From positions 4,836,001 through 4,900,000 of the forward strand of contig NZ_AP022586.1 in the NCBI RefSeq assembly GCF_010731695.1: a stretch of DNA of 64,000 nucleotides, given 5' to 3'. The translations under genes and the position numbers were made by a program. How positions within the stretch are numbered: position 1 is the stretch's first letter; each line of letters starts with the position of its first letter. Shown here piece after piece: positions 37,684-45,780 of the stretch. Source of the stretch: Mycolicibacterium litorale. Its GTDB lineage: Bacteria; Actinomycetota; Actinomycetes; Mycobacteriales; Mycobacteriaceae. The notes beneath the pieces are model-generated. The model did no database searches, was not told the DNA's origin, and saw only the letters and a list, made by a program, of their open reading frames with translations.

Positions 37684-38979
37684 CTAGGCCGACCACCACG
37701 GCCGCAACGGCAGCCCGCCGTCGTTACCGCGCTCGTCCAGCTTGACCGCCAAAACCTGGTGTAGCTGAACGATGTTCGTCTCGAAGCCCAGCCGCGAGCC
37801 CGCCATGTAGAGCCCCCACACCTTCGCGGTGCCCAGCCCCACCTCGGCGACCGCCTCGTCCCAGTGCTCGACGAGGTTGCGGCACCAGTCGCGCAGCGTC
37901 AGCGCGTAGTGGTGCCGCAGGTTCTCCTCGTGCACCACCTCGAGGCCGACGTCCTGCGCCTCGGTGATGATGCGGCCGGACCCGGTGAGCTCACCGTCGG
38001 GGAACACGTAGCGGTCGATGAATCCGCCCGCTGTCGGCGCGGAGCGGTTGTCCGGTCGGGTGATGCAGTGGTTGAGCAACAGGCCGCCGTGGCGCAGCTT
38101 CGACTGCAGGAACCGGAAATACGACGGGTAGTTGTGCACGCCGATGTGTTCGGTCAGCCCGATCGACGACACGGCGTCGAACCCGATCTCGCGCACGTCG
38201 CGGTAATCGCCGTGCCGAATCTCCGCCAGGTCGGTCAGGCCCTCGTCGGCGATCGCCTTCTGCCCCCACAGCGCCTGTTCCTTCGACAAGGTGACACCGA
38301 CGGCCTTCACGCCGTGACGTGCCGCGTGCCGCACCATGCCGCCCCAGCCGCAGCCGACGTCGAGCAAGCGGTCGCCGGGCTGCAGCCGCAGCTTCTCGAA
38401 CACCAGCCGGTACTTGTTCTCCTGCGCTTCTTCGAGTGTCGCGTCGGGGCTGGGGTAGCACGCGCAGGTGTAGGTCATCGACGGGCCGAGCACCCACTCG
38501 TAGAACGCATTCGACACGTCGTAGTGGTGGTGGATGACTTCGGCGTCGCGGGTCTTGCTGTGCCGCAGTCCTTCCGCGATGCGGCGCCAGCGGGGCAGCG
38601 TCTCCTGCGGCGGCGGCGCGATCGGCTTGAGGTGTTCGATCCCGATGGAGCGCACGATGTTCGCCAGCACCCTGGGCGGCGGCAGCTTGAAATCCATTTT
38701 CGCGGTCAGCGCGTGGAGCAGATCGTACGGATCGCCGGGATGCACACCGACGAGGTCGAGGTCACCGGACACGTACGCACGCGCCAGGCCCAGATCGCCC
38801 GGCGCGGTGGCCAGATAGGTGGTGCCGCGGGGCGTCTTCAATTCGAGGCCGAGCGTGGCGTCCGCCGGGCCGGCGGTGCTGCCGTCATAGGCGCTGAATT
38901 TCAACGGTTCCTCGCCGGCGACGAAGATCTCGAGGATCTCGGCCAGCGTCAGCTTCTGTTCCGGTACACGTTTCGTCAT
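37684..38979 (-). CDS. SAM-dependent fatty acid methyltransferase (CFA synthase family)
   Basis: Cyclopropane-fatty-acid-synthase-family methyltransferase of 431 aa that should use SAM to modify a lipid double bond. The SAM motif LLDVGCGWGG is at residues 205-214; HHHYDVSNAFYEWVLG and MTYTCACYP are the family motifs before it, and SIGLTEHIGVHNYPSYF the bicarbonate/E-H-region. Paired with the FAD oxidase gene 28 bases upstream (Rv3720/Rv3719 order). This pair resembles the TmsB/TmsA and BfaB/BfaA systems that make 10-methyl-branched fatty acids (tuberculostearate) by methylenation and reduction; I infer this from pairing only. Confidence 0.9.
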   Translation of the reverse strand: MTKRVPEQKLTLAEILEIFVAGEEPLKFSAYDGSTAGPADATLGLELKTPRGTTYLATAPGDLGLARAYVSGDLDLVGVHPGDPYDLLHALTAKMDFKLPPPRVLANIVRSIGIEHLKPIAPPPQETLPRWRRIAEGLRHSKTRDAEVIHHHYDVSNAFYEWVLGPSMTYTCACYPSPDATLEEAQENKYRLVFEKLRLQPGDRLLDVGCGWGGMVRHAARHGVKAVGVTLSKEQALWGQKAIADEGLTDLAEIRHGDYRDVREIGFDAVSSIGLTEHIGVHNYPSYFRFLQSKLRHGGLLLNHCITRPDNRSAPTAGGFIDRYVFPDGELTGSGRIITEAQDVGLEVVHEENLRHHYALTLRDWCRNLVEHWDEAVAEVGLGTAKVWGLYMAGSRLGFETNIVQLHQVLAVKLDERGNDGGLPLRPWWSA

Positions 38980-39007
38980 CGCAGGTCCCTACTCTTCGCG
39001 CACGTGT

Positions 39008-40387
39008 TCATCTTCTCTGCACCGCCTTGGCATAGAGGTCGAGCAGACGGGAGTCGGGGTCGTAGGCCTTCTTGACCGTCTTGTACGTCTCGCCTCCGTA
39101 CAGTTCGTGAAACTCGTCCTCGGAGTAGTACGCGTCCGAGTACAGCGATTTGTGACCGTCGAGTTCACTGACCTTGCGCTCGATGAGCCTGTTCGTGTGG
39201 CCCTCCTCGGGCCCGACCGGCACCGACGACCAGAAGCCGACGTTGACGTAGGTGTGCCGCGGACGGATCGGGTACAGCGGCCAGCTGCTGTCATCGCGTA
39301 ACCGCAACGGGCACAGCCAGATCGGTTCGATGGGCACATTCTTCAAGAACCAGTCGAGGAACTCGGCGGTGCGGCCGATCGGTACCTCGATGTCCTGCAC
39401 GACGCGTTCCCGGGGCGGCCGGCCGTTGCGCTTCTCGATGCGGTCGGCGATGTCGAACCGCTGGTCGTAGCCGATGAGCTTCCAGTAGAAGCTGCTCCGG
39501 CGGTAGCGGTGCGGCCAGAACCGCCGGATCCTCGGGTTCTGCGCCCCGAAAGCCCGCGAGCACCAGAACCAGTCCGTGTCCCAGCGCCACAGGTAGTCAA
39601 GGATGGTTAGCCGGTCGTGCTTCTCACCGCTCTCGTGCTGGATGGAGCGGTAGTAGATCTGCTGGCCGGTGTAGTCGCTGACCGGGCCCGGCGTCGACGT
39701 CCGCACGCCCACACACAGGTAGCTCTCGTCGGCGCTGAACACCACACCGTCGAGGTAGTCGACAGGGTCACCGTCGAGACCGCGCGTTTCGACGATGCGA
39801 TCCATCGTCTCGACCAGTTCGGTCAGCGAGGTGAAGCGCAGATGACGCAGCGCGACGAACGGTTTGACCGGTTCGAGCTCGATCTTCAGCCGCACCGAGT
39901 ACCCGAGCGTGCCGTAGGAGTTGGGAAACGCATGAAAGAGGTCCGAGCACAGGTCTCGATTCGCGGTGATCACCTCGCCCGTGCCGGTGAGGATGTCCAT
40001 CTCCAGCACCGACTCGTGCGGCAGACCGTTGCGGAACGACGTCGACTCGATGCCCAGCCCCGTCACCGCCCCGCCGAGCGTGATGGTCTTGAGCTGCGGC
40101 ACCACCAGTGGGGCCAGTCCGTACGGCAGCGTCGCGGCGACCAGGTTCTCGTAGGTGCACATGCCGGCGACGTCGGCGGTGCGGGCGTCGGGGTCGACGG
40201 CGATCACATCGGTCAGGCCGGACACGTCGAGACCCTTGGCGGTGGCCTTCGCGCGTGCCCGGAACAGGTTGGAGGTTGGTTTGGCGAGACGCACGGTGGC
40301 GGTCGGCGGAATCGCCCGGTAGCTGGCGAGTAGCCGCTCCACGCCTGCGGCGTGAGCAGCCCGTGCGTCGGTCGGGACAACAGACAC
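39008..40387 (-). CDS. FAD-binding oxidoreductase, partner of the lipid methyltransferase
   Basis: FAD_binding_4/PCMH-fold flavoenzyme, 459 aa, similar to the Delta24-sterol reductase (DWARF1) branch. The FAD-phosphate loop is GLAPLVVPQLKTITLGGAVTGLGIES in family shape, and YGTLGYSVRLKIELEP follows. GTG start. It is first of a two-gene operon with the methyltransferase. In the 10-methyl stearate system such an enzyme reduces a 10-methylene intermediate; the assignment here is inferred. It diverges from the SRPBCC gene with 63 bases between. Confidence 0.85.
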   Translation of the reverse strand: MSVVPTDARAAHAAGVERLLASYRAIPPTATVRLAKPTSNLFRARAKATAKGLDVSGLTDVIAVDPDARTADVAGMCTYENLVAATLPYGLAPLVVPQLKTITLGGAVTGLGIESTSFRNGLPHESVLEMDILTGTGEVITANRDLCSDLFHAFPNSYGTLGYSVRLKIELEPVKPFVALRHLRFTSLTELVETMDRIVETRGLDGDPVDYLDGVVFSADESYLCVGVRTSTPGPVSDYTGQQIYYRSIQHESGEKHDRLTILDYLWRWDTDWFWCSRAFGAQNPRIRRFWPHRYRRSSFYWKLIGYDQRFDIADRIEKRNGRPPRERVVQDIEVPIGRTAEFLDWFLKNVPIEPIWLCPLRLRDDSSWPLYPIRPRHTYVNVGFWSSVPVGPEEGHTNRLIERKVSELDGHKSLYSDAYYSEDEFHELYGGETYKTVKKAYDPDSRLLDLYAKAVQRR

Positions 40388-40450
40388 GGATATACGCTAG
40401 TCCGCGGCCGCAGCCGATGCGACCGCACCGCGACGAAGGAGTGTCACATC

Positions 40451-40894
40451 ATGGGACAGGTCAGCGCGTCCAGCACCGTCATGATCAACGCCGAGCCCGC
40501 GGCAGTGCTGGCGGCCGTCGCCGACTATCAGACCGTCCGCCCGAAGATCCTCTCCGAGCACTACCGCGACTACCGGGTGCTCGAGGGTGGCCAGGGTGCC
40601 GGCACCGTCGCCACCTGGAAACTGCAGGCCACCAAGTCGCGGGTGCGCGACGTCAAGGCCAGCGTCGACGTGGCCGGTCATACCGTGATCGAGAAGGACG
40701 CCACTTCGACGCTGGTGACCAACTACACCGTCGCGCCCGCGGGCGCGGGGTCGTCGGTCACGGTCAAGACGTCGTGGACCGGCGCCGGTGGCGTCAAGGG
40801 CTTCTTCGAGAAGACGTTCGCGCCGCTCGGGCTGAAGAAGATCCAGGCGCAGGTGCTCGACAACCTCAAGCGTGAGGTCGAGAAGGGCGCCTGA
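40451..40894 (+). CDS. SRPBCC family protein (Rv3718c-like)
   Basis: A 147-aa START/Bet v1-like ligand-binding protein with no transmembrane part. The sequence is MGQVSASSTVMINAEPAAVLAAVADY at the start (the usual alpha/beta opening) and ends FEKTFAPLGLKKIQAQVLDNL. Clear ribosome-binding site GAAGGAG before the ATG supports the start. It converges on ami1 with a five-base gap. Lipid or polyketide binding is possible but unproven. Confidence 0.85.
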   Translation: MGQVSASSTVMINAEPAAVLAAVADYQTVRPKILSEHYRDYRVLEGGQGAGTVATWKLQATKSRVRDVKASVDVAGHTVIEKDATSTLVTNYTVAPAGAGSSVTVKTSWTGAGGVKGFFEKTFAPLGLKKIQAQVLDNLKREVEKGA

Positions 40895-40899
40895 CCCCG

Positions 40900-41664
40900 T
40901 CAGGACAACGCCAGGAACGCCGCGATACCGCGCACGACCGCGTCGGCGTAGCGCTGCCTGCCCTCGGCGGTCTTCATCACCGCGGAATCGGCCGGGTTCT
41001 TCATGTTGCCCAGTTCGACCAGGATCGACGGGTACTGCGCGAGGTTGAGGCCGGCGATGTCGCTGCGCGGATTGAGCCCGCCCGAACCGATGTAGGTCGA
41101 CGGCACGAATCCGGACCCGGACAGCTGATCGCGCATGATGCGGGCGAACTGCACCGCCGGACCGGCCTGCGCGTCGTTGAGCGGGGGCGACGAGTACAAC
41201 ACGTGGAATCCGCGGCCGGTCGGCGGGCCGCCGTCGGCGTGCACCGACACGATCGCGTTCGGGCGCACCGAGTTGGCCAGCGCGGCCCGCTCGTCGACGC
41301 ACGGTCCCAGCGCGTTGTCGTTCCCGCGCGACATCGCGGTGCGCACCCCGAGTGCGGTCAGCGCGGCCCGGATGCGCAGCGTGGTGTCCCACGCGAACGT
41401 GTGCTCGGGATAGCCATCCTCGGTCGAGGTGCCGCTGGCCTGGCAGTCCTTGGTGCCGCCGCGGCCGGTGGGCACCTGCCTGCTGATCGAGGCGTCGTTG
41501 GCGCCGTTGTGTCCGGGATCGAGGAACACGATCTTGCCGGCGATGTTGGCGGGCGCGGCGGAGGCGGGGGCGGCGAACGTCGTCGTGGCGAAAGTCGAGG
41601 CGGCGACGAGCAGGCTGGTGGCGATCGCGGCTCCGACACGCAGGCGGGCAGGCACGGGCGCCAC
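40900..41664 (-). CDS. ami1: N-acetylmuramoyl-L-alanine amidase (Ami1/Rv3717)
   Basis: Exported zinc amidase of the AmiC/LytC family that cleaves stem peptides from muramic acid, 254 aa. Signal peptide and cleavage near AAPASAA. Zinc ligands map onto Rv3717 with an offset of 17: H52 (DPGHNGAN), E87 and H142 (VSVHADGG); the catalytic glutamate is in VELGN. Two cysteines (TKDCQ and GPCVD) may form a disulfide. GTG start at 41664 is one of several in-frame choices; the frame is open well upstream. Diverges from ybaB. Confidence 0.92.
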   Translation of the reverse strand: MAPVPARLRVGAAIATSLLVAASTFATTTFAAPASAAPANIAGKIVFLDPGHNGANDASISRQVPTGRGGTKDCQASGTSTEDGYPEHTFAWDTTLRIRAALTALGVRTAMSRGNDNALGPCVDERAALANSVRPNAIVSVHADGGPPTGRGFHVLYSSPPLNDAQAGPAVQFARIMRDQLSGSGFVPSTYIGSGGLNPRSDIAGLNLAQYPSILVELGNMKNPADSAVMKTAEGRQRYADAVVRGIAAFLALS

Positions 41665-41766
41665 CGTAGCCCGGGCGCGGACTACGCTTAAAGCCCAAAG
41701 CGCCGGATACGGGCGAGAGAAACCAAGTCGAGACCAACGCGACATCAACACGCAAGGGGACCAGTC

Positions 41767-42099
41767 ATGCAACCCGGTGGCCAGCCCGATATGTCGGCAC
41801 TCCTCGCCCAGGCGCAGCAGATGCAGCAGCAGCTGATGGAGGCACAGGAGTCGCTCGCGAACTCCGAGGTGCACGGTCAGGCCGGGGGCGGTCTGGTGCA
41901 GGTGACGATGAGGGGCAGCGGTGAGGTCGTCTCCGTCGCGATCGACCCCAAGGTCGTCGACCCCGACGACGTGGAGACGCTGCAGGATCTGATCGTCGGT
42001 GCGATCGCCGACGCCGCCAAGCAGGTCACCATCCTCGCGCACGACCGGCTCGGGCCGCTCGCAGGCGGGATGGGCGGCCTGGGCATCCCGGGGCTGTAG
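41767..42099 (+). CDS. ybaB: YbaB/EbfC nucleoid-associated protein
   Basis: DNA-binding nucleoid protein of 110 aa, a dimeric helix-sheet-helix family. Long N-terminal helix ([20 protein letters not shown]), beta segment with [17 protein letters not shown], then a helical region and a Gly/Leu tail [11 protein letters not shown]. The ATG at 41767 is the first choice; a second ATG at 41791 begins the conserved part. Precedes recR with a 10-base gap, a pairing found in nearly all bacteria. Confidence 0.92.
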   Translation: MQPGGQPDMSALLAQAQQMQQQLMEAQESLANSEVHGQAGGGLVQVTMRGSGEVVSVAIDPKVVDPDDVETLQDLIVGAIADAAKQVTILAHDRLGPLAGGMGGLGIPGL

Positions 42100-42109
42100 T
42101 TGTTCCCGC

Positions 42110-42721
42110 ATGTTTGAGGGCCCCGTACAGGATCTGATCGACGAGCTCGGCAAGCTGCCGGGTATCGGACCGAAGAGCGCGCAGCGCATCGCCTTTCACC
42201 TGTTGAGCGTGGAGCCGCCCGACATCGACCGGCTGACCGCCGTGCTCAACCGGATCCGCGACGGGGTCAAGTTCTGCGAGGTGTGCGGCAACGTCTCCGA
42301 CGCGGACCGCTGCCGCATCTGCAGCGACCCACGGCGCGACGCGTCGCTGGTGTGCGTGGTCGAGGAGCCCAAGGACGTCCAGGCTGTCGAGCGGACGCGG
42401 GAGTTCCGCGGCCGCTATCACGTGCTGGGCGGCGCACTCGACCCGTTGAGCGGGGTGGGGCCCGATCAGCTGCGCATCCGTGAGCTGCTGAACCGGATCG
42501 GCGAGCGGGTCGACGGCGTCGACGTGGCCGAGGTCATCATCGCCACCGACCCGAACACCGAGGGCGAGGCGACGGCGACGTACCTGGTGCGGATGCTGCG
42601 CGACATCCCCGGGCTGTCCGTGACGCGGATCGCGTCCGGGCTGCCGATGGGCGGCGACCTCGAGTTCGCCGACGAGCTCACCCTGGGCCGGGCACTGGCC
42701 GGCCGCCGCGCGATGGCCTGA
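42110..42721 (+). CDS. recR: Recombination protein RecR
   Basis: DNA-binding recombination mediator acting with RecF/RecO, 203 aa. Helix-hairpin-helix [17 protein letters not shown], Cys4 zinc finger C56, C59, C68 and C71, then a TOPRIM domain with the acidic residues of [15 protein letters not shown]. Normal length. Cotranscribed with ybaB. Followed by a hairpin-like repeat (42740) and a separately promoted DUF559 gene. Confidence 0.95.
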   Translation: MFEGPVQDLIDELGKLPGIGPKSAQRIAFHLLSVEPPDIDRLTAVLNRIRDGVKFCEVCGNVSDADRCRICSDPRRDASLVCVVEEPKDVQAVERTREFRGRYHVLGGALDPLSGVGPDQLRIRELLNRIGERVDGVDVAEVIIATDPNTEGEATATYLVRMLRDIPGLSVTRIASGLPMGGDLEFADELTLGRALAGRRAMA

Positions 42722-42739
42722 TTCGCGGCTCGCCGTTTT

Positions 42740-42762
42740 CGCCCAAACGGACAAACGGGCGC
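42740..42762. repeat. Left copy of an inverted repeat flanking the DUF559 gene
   Basis: A 23-base sequence beginning CGCCC and ending GGGCGC with centre AAACGGACAAAC. The reverse complement of 43705-43727 matches it at 21 of 23 positions. CGCCC and GGGCG can also pair locally as a small hairpin, so it may simply be the recR terminator. Confidence 0.6.
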
Positions 42763-42834
42763 ATTTGTGCGAGTAGATCGCGCCATTTCGTCGATCTCGG
42801 CGGGGGTGTCAGACCCGTCGACGACCATGCGGCC

Positions 42835-43743
42835 ATGACTGAGGTATTCCTGGGCACAGAGGCCCTCGGCGTCGGTTTGCCGCGTAGCGAGCTGCGGCGC
42901 TGGTATCGCCCGATATTCCGTGGTGTGTACATCCCGAAGAACGCGGTCCCGACGCTGCACGACCGGACGGTCGCCGCCTGGTTGACGTCGGGCCGGACCG
43001 GCATCGTGACCGGGGTCGCGGCGTCCGCGTGGCACGGCGCCGACTGGGTCGACGATCACGAACCGATCGAAATCCTCGTCCGCGAACGACGCAAGCAGGC
43101 CGGTCTCCTGGTGCGGATGGACCGCGTCGCCGATGACGAGGTGACCCGAATCGACGGTGTGCCGGTGGCGACGCGCGCGCGTACCGCGTTCGACCTGGGG
43201 CGCTATCAGAAGCGAGCCGCGGCCATGGGCCGACTCGACGCGCTGATGCGGGCGGCGCCGTTCGAACCACGCGAGGTGACGGCGTTGACCGACCGGTACG
43301 GCCCGGTCCGTGGTGTCCGTCAACTCCGGCAGCTGCTGCCGCTGATCGACCCGGGTGCGGAGTCGCTGAGGGAGAGTTGGCTGCGGCTGCTGCTGATCGA
43401 CGACGGCTTTCCGATCCCCGAGACGCAGATCCCGGTGATCGACGATTGCGGGGAGCCGTTCGCCAGGCTCGACATGGGGTGGCGGGATCAACAGTTGGCC
43501 GTCGAGTACGACGGCGACCACCACCGCACGAACCGGACCGCCTACGTCAAGGACATGCGGCGGCTGGAGAAAATCGGGCGCTGCGGGTGGGAGGTGATCC
43601 GGGTGATCAAAGAAGACCATCCGGCGGCGATACTGGCCCGCGTGCGCGAAGCGTATAAGCGCCGCGCCGAGATCGACGAAATGCCCGCGGCATCTCGGCA
43701 TTTGGCGCCCGTTCGTTCGTTTGGGCGCAACGAGGCGGCCTAG
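42835..43743 (+). CDS. DUF559/Vsr-like endonuclease-fold protein (Rv3714c-like)
   Basis: A 302-aa protein with an N-terminal AbiEi-like winged-helix part and a C-terminal PD-(D/E)xK-like domain of the DUF559/VSR type: ESWLRLLLIDDGF, then DMGWRDQQLAVEYDGDHH with candidate catalytic D, E and Q/D residues. No partner gene of a toxin-antitoxin system is adjacent. M. tuberculosis Rv3714c is similar and in the same position between recR and gatD, so it is a resident gene, not a recent insert. Start ATG with no clear ribosome-binding site. Its stop overlaps the convergent gatD stop by four bases. Confidence 0.78.
   Translation: MTEVFLGTEALGVGLPRSELRRWYRPIFRGVYIPKNAVPTLHDRTVAAWLTSGRTGIVTGVAASAWHGADWVDDHEPIEILVRERRKQAGLLVRMDRVADDEVTRIDGVPVATRARTAFDLGRYQKRAAAMGRLDALMRAAPFEPREVTALTDRYGPVRGVRQLRQLLPLIDPGAESLRESWLRLLLIDDGFPIPETQIPVIDDCGEPFARLDMGWRDQQLAVEYDGDHHRTNRTAYVKDMRRLEKIGRCGWEVIRVIKEDHPAAILARVREAYKRRAEIDEMPAASRHLAPVRSFGRNEAA
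43705..43727. repeat. Right copy of an inverted repeat flanking the DUF559 gene
   Basis: Twenty-three bases within the last coding part of the DUF559 gene (the RSFGRNEA region and before). Inverted relative to 42740-42762 with two mismatches. As it also pairs with itself (GCGCCC/GGGCGC) it could act as an end-of-gene hairpin for the convergent genes. Confidence 0.55.
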
Positions 43744-44456
43744 GCCCGCCGCGGGGCCGCCAGCCGTTCCCGTCGCAGCCGTGCCACCTCGTCGAGATCC
43801 AGCGGCGGCAGGTCGCCGACGACCTTGCTCAGCAGGTGGTCCGCCAACTGCGGGTTGCGGGCCAGGCAGGGGCCGTGCAGGTACGTCGCGACGACGCTGC
43901 CCTGCACCGCGCCGTCGACGCCGTCGCCCTCGCGGTTGCCCGCGCCCTTCTCGACACGGGCCAGCGGCGCCGCGGCCGGCCCCAGAGTGGTTCCACCGCG
44001 GTGATTCTCGAAGCCGGTCAACTTCTCGGACAGTCCGTCGACCAGCGGTTGGGACACCACTTCGCCGATCGTGCGGGCAGGCTGCGGTGAGGTGGTGACG
44101 TCGAGCATCCCCACCCCGTCGACCCGTTCACCCGACGACGTCTCGTACCAGTGGCCGAGCACCTGGATGGCCGCGCAGATCGCCAGCACCGGCGCGCCGC
44201 GTTCCGCTGCCTGCTGCAGGCCGGGATAACGCTGCAGGTGTTTGGTGGCCAGCCGTTGCGCGTAGTCCTCCGCGCCGCCGAGGGTGTACAGGTCGAGTTC
44301 CGCGGGCACCGGATCGGCCAGCGTGATCTCCACGACCTCGGCGTCGATACCGCGCAAGCGCAACCGCTGCCGCAGCACCACCGAGTTGCCGCCGTCGCCG
44401 TAGGTGCCCATCACGTCGGGCAGCACCAGCCCGATCCGCACCGTGGAGTCGCTCAT
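43740..44456 (-). CDS. gatD: Lipid II isoglutaminyl synthase, glutamine amidotransferase subunit GatD
   Basis: Class I-type glutaminase of the MurT/GatD complex that amidates D-Glu of lipid II to isoglutamine, 238 aa. Catalytic C94 (AICAAIQVLG) and H194 (TYLHGPC) are present. The N-terminus IGLVLPDVMGTYGDGGN is characteristic. Called CobQ2 in older mycobacterial annotation. ATG start overlaps the murT stop by four bases (ATGA), so the two subunits are made together. Confidence 0.94.
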   Translation of the reverse strand: MSDSTVRIGLVLPDVMGTYGDGGNSVVLRQRLRLRGIDAEVVEITLADPVPAELDLYTLGGAEDYAQRLATKHLQRYPGLQQAAERGAPVLAICAAIQVLGHWYETSSGERVDGVGMLDVTTSPQPARTIGEVVSQPLVDGLSEKLTGFENHRGGTTLGPAAAPLARVEKGAGNREGDGVDGAVQGSVVATYLHGPCLARNPQLADHLLSKVVGDLPPLDLDEVARLRRERLAAPRRA

Positions 44457-45706
44457 CGTGCCAACCGCCGGTTCAGTTGCAGGAACGCCGTGTAGTTCGC
44501 GATCACCTCGACGTGACCCGGGGGACACGAGCGGATCGCCGCGACGGTGTCGTGCACCAGTGTGTGCTCGACGCCGGCGTATCCGAGCCGCACCGCGAGA
44601 TCGGTGCCGCGCTCACCGGCGGCCACCACCTGGGTGTCCTCGAAGTGCTCGAACCGGACGTCCCACAGCCACGACAGGTCCTCGCCGTCGGGGACCTGCC
44701 CGTTGACTGCGATCACCACCCCGGCGCCGTGCTTGTCGACCATCGACAGCGCCTCCTGCCAGCCGGCGGGGTTCTTGGCCAGCAGCACCCGTGCCGTGTG
44801 GTCGCCGATCGTCACCGTGCGGTACCGCCCGGCCACCTCGTCGACTCCCGACACCGCGGCCACCGCGGCGGCCGGGTCCGCGCCGAGCGTGACCGCGGCG
44901 GCGACGGCCTGCGCGGCGTTGCCGCGGTTCACCGCACCGGGCAGCGCCAGCGTCATCGGCAGCGACAGCCCGTCGGGGCCGTGGAGATGGGTGTCGTCGT
45001 ACCACCACTGCGGCGTCGGCCGCTTGAAGGCCCGAGGGCCCCCGGGCCCGACATCGGTGAGGGTGCCGGTCGAATACCAGTCCAGGCCGTCGCGGACGAT
45101 GATCTCGCCGGAGCGCGGGCAGCTCACCGAATCGTTGGCCCAGCTGCCGCCCGCGGCCACCCAGACCACGTTCGGGCTGTCGTAGGCCGCCGACGTCATC
45201 AGCACGTCGTCGCAGTTGGCGACCACGACCGCGGACGGATGACGGGCCAGGCCCGCGCGCAGGGTGCGTTCGATGTGGTTGATCTCACCGACCCGGTCGA
45301 GCTGGTCGCGGGACAGGTTCAAGAGCACGACGACCGCGGCGTCCACCGCATCCATCACGTGCGGCACGTGCATCTCGTCGACCTCGAGCGCCGCCAGCCC
45401 GGCGGTGCGGTCGGCGGCGAGCGCGGCGACCAGGCCGGCGTCCATGTTCGCGCCTTCGGCGTTGGTGGCGACCGGGCCGACAGTGGCCAGCGCCGCCGCG
45501 GTCATCCGCGTGGTCGTGGACTTGCCGTTCGTGCCGGTGACGACGACCGTGCGCCTGCCTGCGCCGAGCTGGCCGAGGATCGACCGGTCCAGCGTCATCG
45601 CGACGAGCCCGCCGATCATCGCGCCCGCACCGCGGCCGGTGACGCGTGACGCCCACCGGGCGGCGGCTCCGGCCGCCAGCGCGGCGCGTCCTCGAGGGGT
45701 GACCAT
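44453..45706 (-). CDS. murT: Lipid II isoglutaminyl synthase, Mur ligase-like subunit MurT
   Basis: Mur ligase-family ATP-dependent subunit, 417 aa. The ATP motif is GTNGKST (58-64); LNLSRDQLDRVGEI is the central Mur motif and the DUF1727 domain is at the C-terminus (VRFEHFEDTQVVAAGERG). In staphylococcal MurT a Cys4 zinc ribbon sits in the central domain; here that region (about 180-215) has only NCDD and SCPRSGE, so the ribbon appears degenerate. Upstream gene of the murT-gatD operon. Confidence 0.93.
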   Translation of the reverse strand: MVTPRGRAALAAGAAARWASRVTGRGAGAMIGGLVAMTLDRSILGQLGAGRRTVVVTGTNGKSTTTRMTAAALATVGPVATNAEGANMDAGLVAALAADRTAGLAALEVDEMHVPHVMDAVDAAVVVLLNLSRDQLDRVGEINHIERTLRAGLARHPSAVVVANCDDVLMTSAAYDSPNVVWVAAGGSWANDSVSCPRSGEIIVRDGLDWYSTGTLTDVGPGGPRAFKRPTPQWWYDDTHLHGPDGLSLPMTLALPGAVNRGNAAQAVAAAVTLGADPAAAVAAVSGVDEVAGRYRTVTIGDHTARVLLAKNPAGWQEALSMVDKHGAGVVIAVNGQVPDGEDLSWLWDVRFEHFEDTQVVAAGERGTDLAVRLGYAGVEHTLVHDTVAAIRSCPPGHVEVIANYTAFLQLNRRLAR

Positions 45707-45780
45707 CCCCGGCAGTTTAGGTGCCCGACACGCACCGCTGCGATCCGAGGATTGTCGGAGGGGCGTGCCACGCTGAGGTG

